DNA of 64,000 nucleotides from contig NW_023503374.1 of the NCBI RefSeq assembly GCF_014529535.1, forward strand, positions 5,208,001 to 5,272,000, in the 5' to 3' direction. Under the pieces are notes generated by a model. The model was given only the letters and a program-made list of their open reading frames with translations, searched no databases and was not told the DNA's origin. This document shows positions 11,801 to 23,433 of the stretch, in pieces (the stretch's first letter is position 1; each line of letters opens with the position of its first letter). Origin of the DNA: Bradysia coprophila. Its lineage: Eukaryota; Arthropoda; Insecta; Diptera; Sciaridae. A program made the position numbers and the translations under genes.

Positions 11801-14800
11801 AGATTTCCGAAAATCTGTCTATTTTGGATGAATTCTGGTGGTTCAAGGGATGGTTCACTGGAAATATACAGATTTACGAAAATCTTTCTATTTGGGATGA
11901 ATTCTGGTGGTTCAAGGGATGGTTCACTAAAAATAGACAGATTTACGAAAATCTGTCTATTTTGGATGAATTCTGGTGGCTGTAGGTATGGTTCACTAAA
12001 AATAGACAGATTTACGAAAATCTGTCTATTTTGGATGAGTTCTGGTGGCTCAAGGGATGGTTCACTGGAAATATACAGATTTACGAAAATCTTTCTATTT
12101 GGGATGAATTCTGGTGGTTCAAGGGATGGTTCACTAAAAATAGACAGATTTACGAAAATCTGTCTATTTTGGATGAATTCTGGTGGCTGTAGGTATGGTT
12201 CACTAGAAATAGACAGATTTACGAAAATCTGTCTATTTTGGATGAGTTCTGGTGGCTCAAGGGATGGTTTGCTAAAAATAGACAGATTTACGAAAATCTT
12301 TCTATTTGGGATGAATTCTGGTGGCTCAAGGGATGGTTCACTGGAAATAGACATATTTACGAAAATCTGTCTATTTTGGATGAATTCTGGTGGTTCAAGG
12401 GATGGTTCACTAAAAATAGACAGATTTCCGAAAATCTGTCTATTTTGGATGAATTCTGGTGGCTCAAGGGATGGTTCACTGGAAATATACAGATTTACGA
12501 AAATCTTTCTATTTGGGATGAATTCTGGTGGTTCAAGGGATGGTTCACTAAAAACAGACAGATTTACGAAAATCTGTCTATTTTGGATGAATTCTGGTGG
12601 TTCAAGGGATGGTTCACTAAAAATAGACAGATTTCCGAAAATCTGTCTATTTTGGATGAATTCTGGTGGTTCAAGGGATGGTTCACTGGAAATATATAGA
12701 TTTACGAAAATCTTTCTATTTGGGATGAATTCTGGTGGTTCAAGGGATGGTTCACTAAAAATAGACAGATTTACGAAAATCTGTCTATTTTGGATGAATT
12801 CTGGTGGCTGTAGGTATGGTTCACTAAAAATAGACAGATTTACGAAAATCTGTCTATTTTGGATGAGTTCTGGTGGCTCAAGGGAAGGTTCACTGGAAAT
12901 ATACAGATTTACGAAAATCTTTCTATTTGGGATGAATTCTGGTGGTTCAAGGGATGGTTCACTAAAAATAGACAGATTTACGAAAATCTGTCTATTTTGG
13001 ATGAATTCTGGTGGCTGTAGGTATGGTTCACTAGAAATAGACAGATTTACGAAAATCTGTCTATTTTGGATGAGGTCTGGTGGCTCAAGGGATGGTTTGC
13101 TAAAAATAGACAGATTTACGAAAATCTTTCTATTTGGGATGAATTCTGGTGGCTCAAGGGATGGTTCACTGGAAATAGACATATTTACGAAAATCTTTCT
13201 ATTTGGGATGAATTCTGGTGGTTCAAGGGATGGTTCACTAAAAATAGACATATTTACGAAAATCTGTCTATTTTGGATGAATTCTGGTGGCTGTAGGTAT
13301 GGTTCACTAAAAATAGACAGATTTACGAAAATCTGTCTATTTTGGATGAATTCTGGTGGCTGTAGGTATGGTTCACTAGAAATAGACAGATTTACGAAAA
13401 TCTGTCTATTTTGGATGAATTCTGGTGGCTCAATGGATGGTTCACTGTAAATAGACAGATTTACGAAAATCTGTCTATTTTGGCTGAGTTCTGGTGGCTC
13501 AAGGGATGGTTTGCTAAAAATAGACAGATTTACGAAAATCTTTCTATTTGGGATGAATTCTGGTGGTTCAAGGGATGGTTCACTGGAAATAGACAGATTT
13601 ACGAAAATCTGTCTATTTTGGATGAATTCTGGTGGCTGTAGGTATGGTTCACTAGAAATAGACAGATTTACGAAAATCTGTCTATTTTGGCTGAGTTCTG
13701 GTGGCTCAAGGGATGGTTTGCTAAAAATAGACAGATTTACGAAAATCTTTCTATTTGGGATGAATTCTGGTGGCTCAAGGGATGGTTCACTGGAAATAGA
13801 CAGATTTACGAAAATCTGTCTATTTTGGATGAATTCTGGTGGCTGTAGGTATGGTTCACTAGAAATAGACAGATTTACGAAAATCTGTCTATTTTGGATG
13901 AATTCTGATGGCTCAAGGGATGGTTCACTGGAAATAGACAGATTTACGAAAATCTTTCTATTTGGGATGAATTCTGGTGGCTCAAGGGATGGTTCACTGG
14001 AAATAGACAGATTTACGAAAATCTTTCTATTTGGGATGAATTCTGATGGCTCAATGGATGGTTCACTGGAAATATACAGATTTACGAAAATCTTTCTATT
14101 TGGGATGAATTCTGGTGGTTCAAGGGATGGTTCACTAAAAATAGACAGATTTACGAAAATCTGTCTATTTTGGATGAATTCTGGTGGCTGTAGGTATGGT
14201 TCACTAAAAATAGACAGATTTACGAAAATCTGTCTATTTTGGATGAGTTCTGGTGGCTCAAGGGATGGTTCACTGGAAATATACAGATTTACGAAAATCT
14301 TTCGATTTGGGATGAATTCTGGTGGTTCAAGGGATGGTTCACTAAAAATAGACAGATTTACGAAAATCTGTCTATTTTGGATGAATTCTGGTGGCTGTAG
14401 GTATGGTTCACTAGAAATAGACAGATTTACGAAAATCTGTCTATTTTGGATGAGTTCTGGTGGCTCAAGGGATGGTTTGCTAAAAATAGACAGATTTACG
14501 AAAATCTTTCTATTTGGAATGAATTCTGGTGGCTCAAGGGATGGTTCACTGGAAATAGACAGATTTACGAAAATCTGTCTATTTGGGATGAATTCTGGTG
14601 GCTGTAGGTATGGTTCACTAAAAATAGACAGATTTACGAAAATCTGTCTATTTGGGATGAATTCTGGTGGCTCAAGGGATGGTTCACTGGAAATAGACAG
14701 ATTTACGAAAATCTGTCTATTTGGGATGAATTCTGGTGGCTCAATGGATGGTTCACTGTAAATAGACAGATTTACGAAAATCTGTCTATTTTGGCTGAGT

Positions 14801-17800
14801 TCTGGTGGCTCAAGGGATGGTTTGCTAAAAATAGACAGATTTACGAAAATCTTTCTATTTGGAATGAATTCTGGTGGCTCAAGGGATGGTTCACTGGAAA
14901 TAGACAGATTTACGAAAATCTGTCTATTTGGGATGAATTCTGGTGGCTGTAGGTATGGTTCACTAAAAATAGACAGATTTACGAAAATCTGTCTATTTGG
15001 GATGAATTCTGGTGGCTCAAGGGATGGTTCACTGGAAATAGACAGATTTACGAAAATCTGTCTATTTGGGATTAATTCTGGTGGCTCAATGGATGGTTCA
15101 CTGTAAATAGACAGATTTACGAAAATCTGTCTATTTTGGCTGAGTTCTGGTGGCTCAAGGGATGGTTTGCTAAAAATAGACAGATTTACGAAAATCTTTC
15201 TATTTGGGATGAATTCTGGTGGCTCAAGGGATGGTTCACTGGAAATAGACAGATTTATGAAAATCTGTCTATTTTGGATGAATTCTGGTGGCTGTAGGTA
15301 TGGTTCACTAGAAATAGACAGATTTACGAAAATCTGTCTATTTTGGATGAGTTCTGGTGGCTCAAGGGATGGTTTGCTAAAAATAGACAGATTTACGAAA
15401 ATCTTTCTATTTGGGATGAATTCTGGTGGCTCAAGGGATGGTTCACTGGAAATAGACAGATTTACGAAAATCTGTCTATTTGGGATGAATTCTGGTGGCT
15501 GTAGGTATGGTTCACTAAAAATAGACAGATTTACGAAAATCTGTCTATTTTGGGTGAATTCTGGTGGCTGTAGGTATGGTTCACTAAAAATAGACAGATT
15601 TACGAAAATCTGTCTATTTTGGATGAATTCTGGTGGCTGGAGGTATGGTTCACTAGAAATAGACAGATTTACGAAAATCTGTCTATTTTGGATGAGTTCT
15701 GGTGGCTCAAGGGATGGTTTGCTAAAAATAGACAGATTTACGAAAATCTTTCTATTTGGGATGAATTCTGGTGGCTCAAGGGATGGTTCACTGGAAATAG
15801 ACATATTTACGAAAATCTGTCTATTTTGGATGAATTCTGGTGGCTGTAGGTATGGTTCAGTAAAAATAGACAGATTTACGAAAATCTGTCTATTTTGGAT
15901 GAATTCTGGTGGCTGTAGGTATGGTTCACTAAAAATAGACAGATAAAATCTGTCTATTTTGGATGAATTCTGGTGGCTGTAGGTATGGTTCACTAAAAAT
16001 AGACAGATTTACGAAAATCTTTCTATTTGGGATGAATTCTGGTGGCTCAAGGGATGGTTCACTGGAAATAGACAGATTTACGAAAATCTGTCTATTTGGG
16101 ATGAATTCTGGTGGTTCAAGGGATGGTTCACTGGAAATAGAAAGATTTACGAAAATCTGTCTATTTGGGAATTTTAGATGAATTCTGGTGGCTTTATGTA
16201 TGGTTCATTAAAAATAGACATATTTATGAAAATCTGTCTATTTTGGATGAATTCTGATGGCTCAAGGGATGGTTCACTGGAAATAGACAGATTTACGAAA
16301 ATCTTTCTATTTGGGATGAATTCTGGTGGCTCAAGGGATGGTTCACTGTAAATAGACAGATTTACGAAAATCTTTCTATTTGGGATGAATTCTGATGGCT
16401 CAATGGATGGTTCACTGGAAATAGACAGATTTACAAAAATCTGTCTATTTGGGATGAATTCTGGTGGCTCAAGGGATGGTTCACTGGAAATAGACAGATT
16501 TACGAAAATCTGTCTATTGTGATGAATTCTGGTGGTTCAAGAGATGGTTCACTGTAAATAGACAGATTTACGAAAATCTTTCTATTTGGGATGAATTCTG
16601 GTGGCTCAATGGATGGTTCACTGGAAATACACAGATTTACGAAAATCTGTCTATTTGGGATGAATTCTGGTGGCTCAAGGGATGGTTCACTGGAAATAGA
16701 AAGATTTACGAAAATCTGTATATTTGGGATGAATTCTGGTGGTTCAAGGAATGGTTCACTAAAAATAGACAGATTTACGAAAATCTGCCTATTTTGGATG
16801 AATTCTGGTGGCTGTAGGTATGGTTCACTAAAAATAGACAGATTTACGAAAATCTTTCTATTTGGGATGAATTCTGGTGACTCAAGGGATGGTTCACTGG
16901 AAATAGACAGATTTACGAAAATCTGTCTATTTGGGATGAATTCTGGTGGCTCAAGGGATGGTTCACTGGAAATAGACATATTTACGAAAATCGTTCTATT
17001 TGGGATGAATTCTGGTGGTTCAATGGATGGTTCACTAAAAGTAGACAGATTTACGAAAATCTTTCTATTTGGGATGAATTCTGGTGGTTCAAGGGATGGT
17101 TCACTAAAAATAGACAGATTTACGAAAATCTTTCTATTTGGGATGAATTCTGGTGGCTCAAGTGATGGTTCACTGGAAATAGACAAATTTACGAAAATCT
17201 GTCTATTTGGGATGAATTCTGGTGGCTCAAGGGATGGTTCACTGGAAATAGACAGATTTACGAAAATCTGTCTATTGGGATGAATTCTGGTGGTTCAAGA
17301 GATGGTTCACTGTATATAGACAGATTTACGAAAATCTTTCTATTTGGGATGAATTCTGGTGGCTCAAGTGATGGTTCACTGGAAATAGACAAATTTACGA
17401 AAATCTGTCTATTTGGGATGAATTCTGGTGGCTCAAGGGATGGTTCACTGGAAATAGACAGATTTACGAAAATCTGTCTATTGGGATGAATTCTGGTGGT
17501 TCAAGAGATGGTTCACTGTATATAGACAGATTTACGAAAATCTTTCTATTTGTGATGAATTCTGGTGGCTCAATGGATGGTTCACTGGAAATACACAGAT
17601 TTACGAAAATCTGTCTATTTTGGCTGAGTTCTGGTGGCTCAAGGGATGGTTTGCTAAAAATAGGCAGATTTACGAAAATCTTTCTATTTGGGATGAATTC
17701 TGGTGGTTCAATGGATGGTTCACTAAAAGTAGACAGATTTACGAAAATCTGTCTATTTTGGATGAATTCTGGTGGCTGTAGGTATGGTTCACTAAAAATA

Positions 17801-20231
17801 GACAGATTTACGAAAATCTGTCTATTTGGGATGAATTCTGGTGGCTCAAGGGATGGTTCACTGGAAATAGAAAGATTTACGAAAATCTGTATATTTGGGA
17901 TGAATTCTGGTGGTTCAAGGAATGGTTCACTAAAAATAGACAGATTTACGAAAATCTGTATATTTGGGATGAATTCTGGTGGTTCAAGGAATGGTTCACT
18001 AAAAATAGACAGATTTACGAAAATCTGCCTATTTTGGATGAATTCTGGTGGCTGTAGGTATGGTTCACTAAAAATAGACAGATTTACGAAAATCTGTCTA
18101 TTTTGGCTGAGTTCTGGTGGCTCAAGGGATGGTTTGCTAAAAATAGACAGATTTACGAAAATCTTTCTATTTGGGATGAATTCTGGTGGTTCAAGGAATG
18201 GTTCACTAAAAATAGACAGATTTACGAAAATCTGTATATTTGGGATGAATTCTGGTGGTTCAAGGGATGGTTCACTAAAAATAGACAGATTTACGAAAAT
18301 CTGCCTATTTTGGATGAATTCTGGTGGCTGTAGGTATGGTTCACTAAAAATAGACAGATTTACGAAAATCTTTCTATTTGGGATGAATTCTGGTGACTCA
18401 AGGGATGGTTCACTGGAAATAGACAGATTTACGAAAATCTGTCTATTTTGGCTGAGTTCTGGTGGCTCAAGGGATGGTTTGCTAAAAATAGACAGATTTA
18501 CGAAAATCTTTCTATTTGTGATGAATTCTGGTGGTTCAATGGATGGTTCACTAAAAGTAGACAGATTTACGAAAATCTGTCTATTTTGGATGAATTCTGG
18601 TGGCTGTAGGTATGGTTCACTAAAAATAGACAGATTTACGAAAATCTGTCTATTTGGGATGAATTCTGGTGGCTCAAGGGATGGTTCACTGGAAATAGAA
18701 AGATTTACGAAAATCTGTATATTTGGGATGAATTCTGGTGGTTCAAGGAATGGTTCACTAAAAATAGACAGATTTACGAAAATCTGCCTATTTTGGATGA
18801 ATTCTGGTGGTTGTAGGTATGGTTCACTAAAAATAGACAGATTTACGAAAATCTTTCTATTTGGGATGAATTCTGGTGACTCAAGGGATGGTTCACTGGA
18901 AATAGACAGATTTACGAAAATCTGTCTATTTGGGATGAATTCTGGTGACTCAAGGGATGGTTCACTGGAAATAGACAGATTTACGAAAATCTGTCTATTT
19001 GGGATGAATACTGGTGGCTCAAGGGATGGTTCACTGGAAATAGACATATTTACGAAAATCTTTCTATTTGGGATGAATTCTGGTGGTTCAAGGGATGGTT
19101 CACTAAAAATAGACAGATTTACGAAAATCTGTCTATTTAGGATGAATTGTGGTGGCTGTAGGTATGGTTCACTAAAAATAGACAGATTTACGAAAATCTG
19201 TCTATTTTGGATGAATTCTGGTGGCTCAAGGGATGGTTCACTGGAAATAGACAGATTTACGAAAATCTTTCTATTTGGGATGAATTCTGGTGGTTCAAGG
19301 GATGGTTCACTAAAAATAGACAGATTTACGAAAATCTGTCTATTTTGGATGAATTCTGGTGGCTGTAGGTATGGTTCACTAAAAATAGACAGATTTACGA
19401 AAATCTGTCTATTTTGGATGAATTCTGGTGGCTGTAGGTATGGTTCACTAGAAATAGACGGATTTACGAAAATCTGTCTATTTTGGATGAATTCTGGTGG
19501 CTGGAGGTATGGTTCACTAGAAATAGACAGATTTACGAAAATCTGTCTATTTTGGATGAATTCTGGTGGCTCAAGGGATGGTTCACTGGAAATAGACAGA
19601 TTTACGAAAATCTTTCTATTTGGGATGAATTCTGGTGGCTCAAGGGATGGTTCACTGGGAATAGACAAATTTACGAAAATCTGTCTATTTGGGATGAATT
19701 CTGGTGGCTCAAGTGATGGTTCACTGGAAATAGACAGATTTACGAAAATCTGTCTATTTTGGATGAATTCTGGTGGCTGGAGGTATGGTTCACTAGAAAT
19801 AGACAGATTTACGAAAATCTGTCTATTTTGGATGAATTCTGGTGGCTCAAGGGATGGTTCACTGGAAATAGACAGATTTACGAAAATCTTTCTATTTGGG
19901 ATGAATTCTGGTGGCTCAAGGGATGGTTCACTGAAAATAGACAGATTTACGAAAATCTGTCTATTTGGGATGAATTCTGGTGGCTCAAGTGATGGTTCAC
20001 TGGAAATAGACAGATTTACGAAAATCTCTCTATTTGGGATGAATTCTGGTGGCTCAAGGGATGCTTCACTGGAAATAGACAGGTTTACGAAAATCTGTCT
20101 ATTTTGGATGAATTCTGGTGGCTGTAGGTATGGTTCACTAAAAATAGACAGATTTACGGAAATCTGTCTATTTGGGATGAATTCTGGTGGCTCAAGGGAT
20201 GGTTCATTAAAAATAGACAGTTTAGACTTAG
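8895..20231. repeat. Giant 69-bp minisatellite/satellite array, about 164 copies
   Basis: A 69-bp unit repeats almost without spacers for 11.3 kb. Each unit contains a 13-bp perfect inverted repeat, AATAGACAGATTT and AAATCTGTCTATT around a 4-base loop, followed by a variable part (GATGAATTCTGGTGGCTCA... or GGCTGTAGGTACGG...). Variants alternate in ordered blocks, and copies of the rare CTGGAGGTATGG variant lie at 9220, 9841 and 10876, spaced by 9 and 15 units exactly, so higher-order repeats are present. Because 69 is divisible by three and stops are rare, both strands show very long open frames (one of 2366 codons on the minus strand, encoding 23-residue repeats); I treat these as by-products, not genes. 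Shortened units occur near 15940 and 17280. Confidence 0.95.
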
Positions 20232-20742
20232 TAGGGTGTAGCGGTTTTTACAAAATGTGTTAGTTCTTTTAAGGCTCAGCCGGAAATCCACTCAGCTGGT
20301 CCATCTGATCATTTTATGGAAGAAAAAAAAATCAAACTTCAATTTTGTGCTGCCGCCAGATCGATTTTCGAAAATTTCGTCGTTTTCGGTCCATGTCACA
20401 TATATCGATTTTTTCATGACTTTTCTGGCAAAAAGTCCACCAATATTCCATATACCAAAAAGACAACTTTTTGTCAGATAAATATCAAATTTAGGTGTCC
20501 CAAATGGAGATTAGATTACGATGTTGACTCAACTTTTTATGTATACTTAGCCCACCGTAAAAAATCGATATATGTGACATGGACCGAAAACCACGAAATT
20601 TTCAAAAATCGATCTGGCGGCAGCACAAAATTAAAGTTTGAATTTTTTTTTCTTCCATAAAATGATCAGATGGACCAGCTGAGTGGATTTCCGGCTGAGC
20701 CTTAAAAGAGCTAACACATTTTGTAAAAACCGCTACACCCTA
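20232..20742. mobile_element. 511-bp palindromic MITE inserted in the satellite array
   Basis: The ends are inverted copies starting TAGGGTGTAGCGG (left, 20232) and CCGCTACACCCTA (right, to 20742); the inverted arms extend roughly 180 bp each and include AGGCTCAGCCGGAAATCC and GGTCCATGTCACATATATCG. The 4-bp direct repeat TTAG flanks the element (20228-20231 and 20743-20746). Satellite units stop at the left edge and resume to the right. No transposase; open frames inside are products of the palindrome. Confidence 0.8.
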
Positions 20743-21062
20743 TTAGACAGTTTGGATGAATTCTAGTGGATCTACGTATGGTTCTCTAAAAATAGACAGA
20801 TTTACGAAAATCTGTCTACTTTGGATGAATTCTTATGGCTCAAGGGGTGGTTCACTGGAAATAGACAGATTTACGAAAATCTGTCTACTTTGGATGAATT
20901 CTAGTGGTTCAAGGGATGGTTTACTAAAAATAGACAGATTTACGAAAATCTGTCTATTTTGGATTTATCGTGGTGGCTCTAGGTATGGTTCACTAGAAAT
21001 AGACAGATTTACGAAATCTGTCTATTTGGGATGAATTCTAGTGGCTCAGGGGATTGTTCACT
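20743..21062. repeat. Degenerate distal end of the 69-bp array
   Basis: About four to five more units follow the MITE but differ more from the consensus (for example CTGTCTACTTTGG and a TTTATCGTGG replacement), as expected for the edge of an array that is no longer homogenised by unequal exchange. The array dissolves into AT-rich DNA at about 21062. Confidence 0.85.
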
Positions 21063-21744
21063 AATAATATTCACTAAATATTATTTATAACAATATATAA
21101 TAATAATAAATAATAATTATATTAAATCAGATTAATTACCACATTCGACATTGCTTTACCTTGTATAACTAACTCACGGAAATAAAAATTTCCTGCAAAA
21201 ATTCTACGCTGCACTCTTAATCGAAAAGAAAATAAAAATCTTCACAGGACCCGATTACTTTAGTATTAAATAGACTTTTCAGAGACAAAAAACATTTTTC
21301 AGATAATACGCACCTGATATGCGTAAGAATTGTCAATGGACTGGACACCATATTAGTTTAACCTTGCAATATACATCCGGGTGATACGAATATTTTTATT
21401 TCGAATCTAATCTAACATACCAAGAAGAGGTCGTCCACTAATGACACCATGTTCAGAACTTTTCCGAAGCACCCCTACTTAGGCACACCTATACTCGACT
21501 GATTTTTTACACCCTGTCACAAACGATCGCATCATCAGTTTAAATATGGTTATCGATGGAAAGTTAATTTGGACTACGTATTTTCATCAGATTGATAAAT
21601 GAGTTAGAAAAAAATCTGTTACTTCATCAGTTCATTATTCCTGCACGTACAAAGAATCAAAGAGTCGTGCTTAGGGCGAAATTCAACGAAAAGTGTAAAG
21701 GTAAACTGCCCTATCATAGGTATATACGTTTTCCTTTTAATTGT
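21063..21744. other. AT-rich spacer without recognisable feature
   Basis: Starts with a TAATAATAA-type low-complexity run. A short piece near 21405-21440 (CTAATCTAACATACCAAGAAG, GGTCGTCCACTAAT) recurs near 27015-27050, suggesting it belongs to the same duplication unit as the LRR genes. No gene is seen. Confidence 0.4.
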
Positions 21745-21905
21745 ATGACAGCTTTGTGAACGATCTCTTAATGAATTAGCAATACTTTCGACCCGAATTT
21801 CATTAAAAAAAAAAAAAAAACAGGCGATAAGCGCCAATGAATAATGCATGCAATGTCAAGGGTGTCGCATGACAATATATACCAAAAATTATCGTTTTGA
21901 GTACA
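21745..21905. repeat. Conserved block upstream of LRR gene copy 1
   Basis: A roughly 150-bp block (TGTGAACGATCTCTTAATGA, AGCAATACTTTCGACCCG, GATAAGCGCCAATGA, GTGTCGCATGACAATATA) recurs upstream of the second LRR copy (about 27430-27595) and the third (about 40430-40585), in the same order and orientation. It is therefore part of the tandem duplication unit. Its frame is not conserved, so it is not an exon; a shared promoter or enhancer is one possibility, passive hitch-hiking another. Confidence 0.6.
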
Positions 21906-21982
21906 TTTGTACTATATAAAAAAATAAAGAGTCAAATATTATGAGATATCCGATTCAAGTTTCAATTCAATGAAATAAAAAT

Positions 21983-23020
21983 ATTTTTCTTCCTGAAGTA
22001 CCAAAACCGTCACATTCACTCACCAAATTTAGTACCGAAAGAGCAACATTCTCCGACACTTTTTTCTCTCAATTTTCATTCCCGCTTATGTCATTTTCGA
22101 TCCTATCTTTATTCTTTCCCAGATGTGTCATGTACTATAACAAATGAAAATGCTACTCATGTGATATTAAATGCGATCTCGCATTAGATTTTGTGATATC
22201 GCATGCGATCTCGCATTAGATTTTGTGATATCGAATGCCATCTCGCATGTGATATTGTGATATCGCATGAGATTTTGTGATATCGCATACGATCTCGCAT
22301 GTGGTATTGAGATCGTAGCTGAATATGGCGTGCAAATCTGTTGTTATGTTTTGTTCGGAATGTGACTTTGGTACTCCAGGAAGAAAAATAGTATACATAC
22401 CACGGATCAAAAAGGATGTGTTTTAGACCACGGTGGTGAAAACGTCCTTGGTCTCCGCTTCGCGTCGCTCCATCCCTGGACGTTTTCACCACCTGGGTCT
22501 AAAACACATCCTTTTTGATCCTTGGTATGTAACATACTATTTCTTCCTGAAGTACCAAAACCGTCACATTCACTCACCAAATTTAGTACCGAAAGAGCAA
22601 CATTCTCCGACACTTTTTTCTCTCAATTTTCATTCCCGCTTATGTCATTTTCGATCCTATCTTTATTCTTTCCCAGATGTGTCATGTACTATAACAAATG
22701 AAAATGCTACACATGTGATATTAAATGCGATCTCGCATCAGATTTTGTGATATCGCATGCGATCTCGCATTATATTTTGTTATATCGAATGCCATCTCGC
22801 ATGTGATATTGTGATATCGCATGAGATTTTGTGATATCGCATACGATCTCGCATGTGGTATAGAGATCGCAGCTGAATATGGCGTGCAAATCTGTTGTTA
22901 TGTTTTGTTCGGAATGTGACTTTGGTACTCCAGGAAGAAAAATAGTATACATACCACGGATCGAAAAGGTGTGTTTTAGACCCAGGTGGTGAAAACGTCC
23001 AGGGATGGAGCGACGCGACA
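21983..23020. mobile_element. Palindromic element family, one partial and one full copy in tandem
   Basis: Two copies of a non-autonomous element abut here. Copy one (about 21983-22390) and copy two (about 22456-23017) share the ends CTTCCTGAAGTACCAAAA and TTTGGTACTCCAGGAAG, with outer arms GGTATGTAACATACTATTT, GGTCTAAAACACATCC and GACGTTTTCACCACC that pair with their inverted copies on the other side. The centre is filled with short imperfect repeats of GATATCGCATGCGATCTCGC type. A third, partial copy lies at 41351-41930. The open frames on both strands are by-products of the palindrome. Confidence 0.7.
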
Positions 23021-23433
23021 TACTATTTCAAGAGATCACTTTTTCGATAGGCGAACTTATAAACAGTACTGCTAGTAATATTCCCTTCTTCGTCTCTGCG
23101 TTTCATTCAAGTACTTTGAAAATAAGCAATAAATGAGCACTTCAGCTTTATGGCCGTATCATAATCATGTAATTAATAGTTGTCACATAAGTTAGAGCAT
23201 AACAACGATTGTTGCTCCAAATTAATAATTAGATTAGATTTGACATTTAGCATAATTTGATTTATACATTACAATTTGTTGGCAGTTCCTACAAAGTATG
23301 TGGCAGCGTTTAACAGAAAAATATTTGAGTAAAAAAATTGTACGAAAATTGCCATATTGATGAGAAATTGTTGTTATTCACCCACTAAACTTCTGATCTT
23401 TGTCGCAAACTTCCGAGTTTAAAGCGTTGTAAA
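23021..23433. other. Promoter side of LRR gene copy 1
   Basis: Roughly 400 bp of unique AT-rich DNA upstream of the LRR start codon. Pieces resemble the sequence upstream of copy 3 (AATAAATGAGCACTTCA at about 23128 against AATAAATAAGCACTTCACG at about 42749), so this flank was part of the duplicated unit. No core promoter element is recognised. Confidence 0.4.

Noticed and set aside
8893-15993. 2366-codon minus-strand open frame with 23-residue repeats, and similar plus-strand frames
   Set aside because: Produced by the 69-bp unit being a multiple of three without stops; the opposite strand and other frames are equally open, there is no promoter or splice context, and variation is spread over all codon positions.
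20257-20660. Two overlapping plus-strand frames inside the 511-bp palindrome
   Set aside because: The region is a MITE palindrome without recognisable domains.
8895-21062. Regular repeats with hairpins resembling a CRISPR array
   Set aside because: Whole units repeat without unique spacers, the unit is too long, and the surroundings are animal-type genes with introns; no cas genes.
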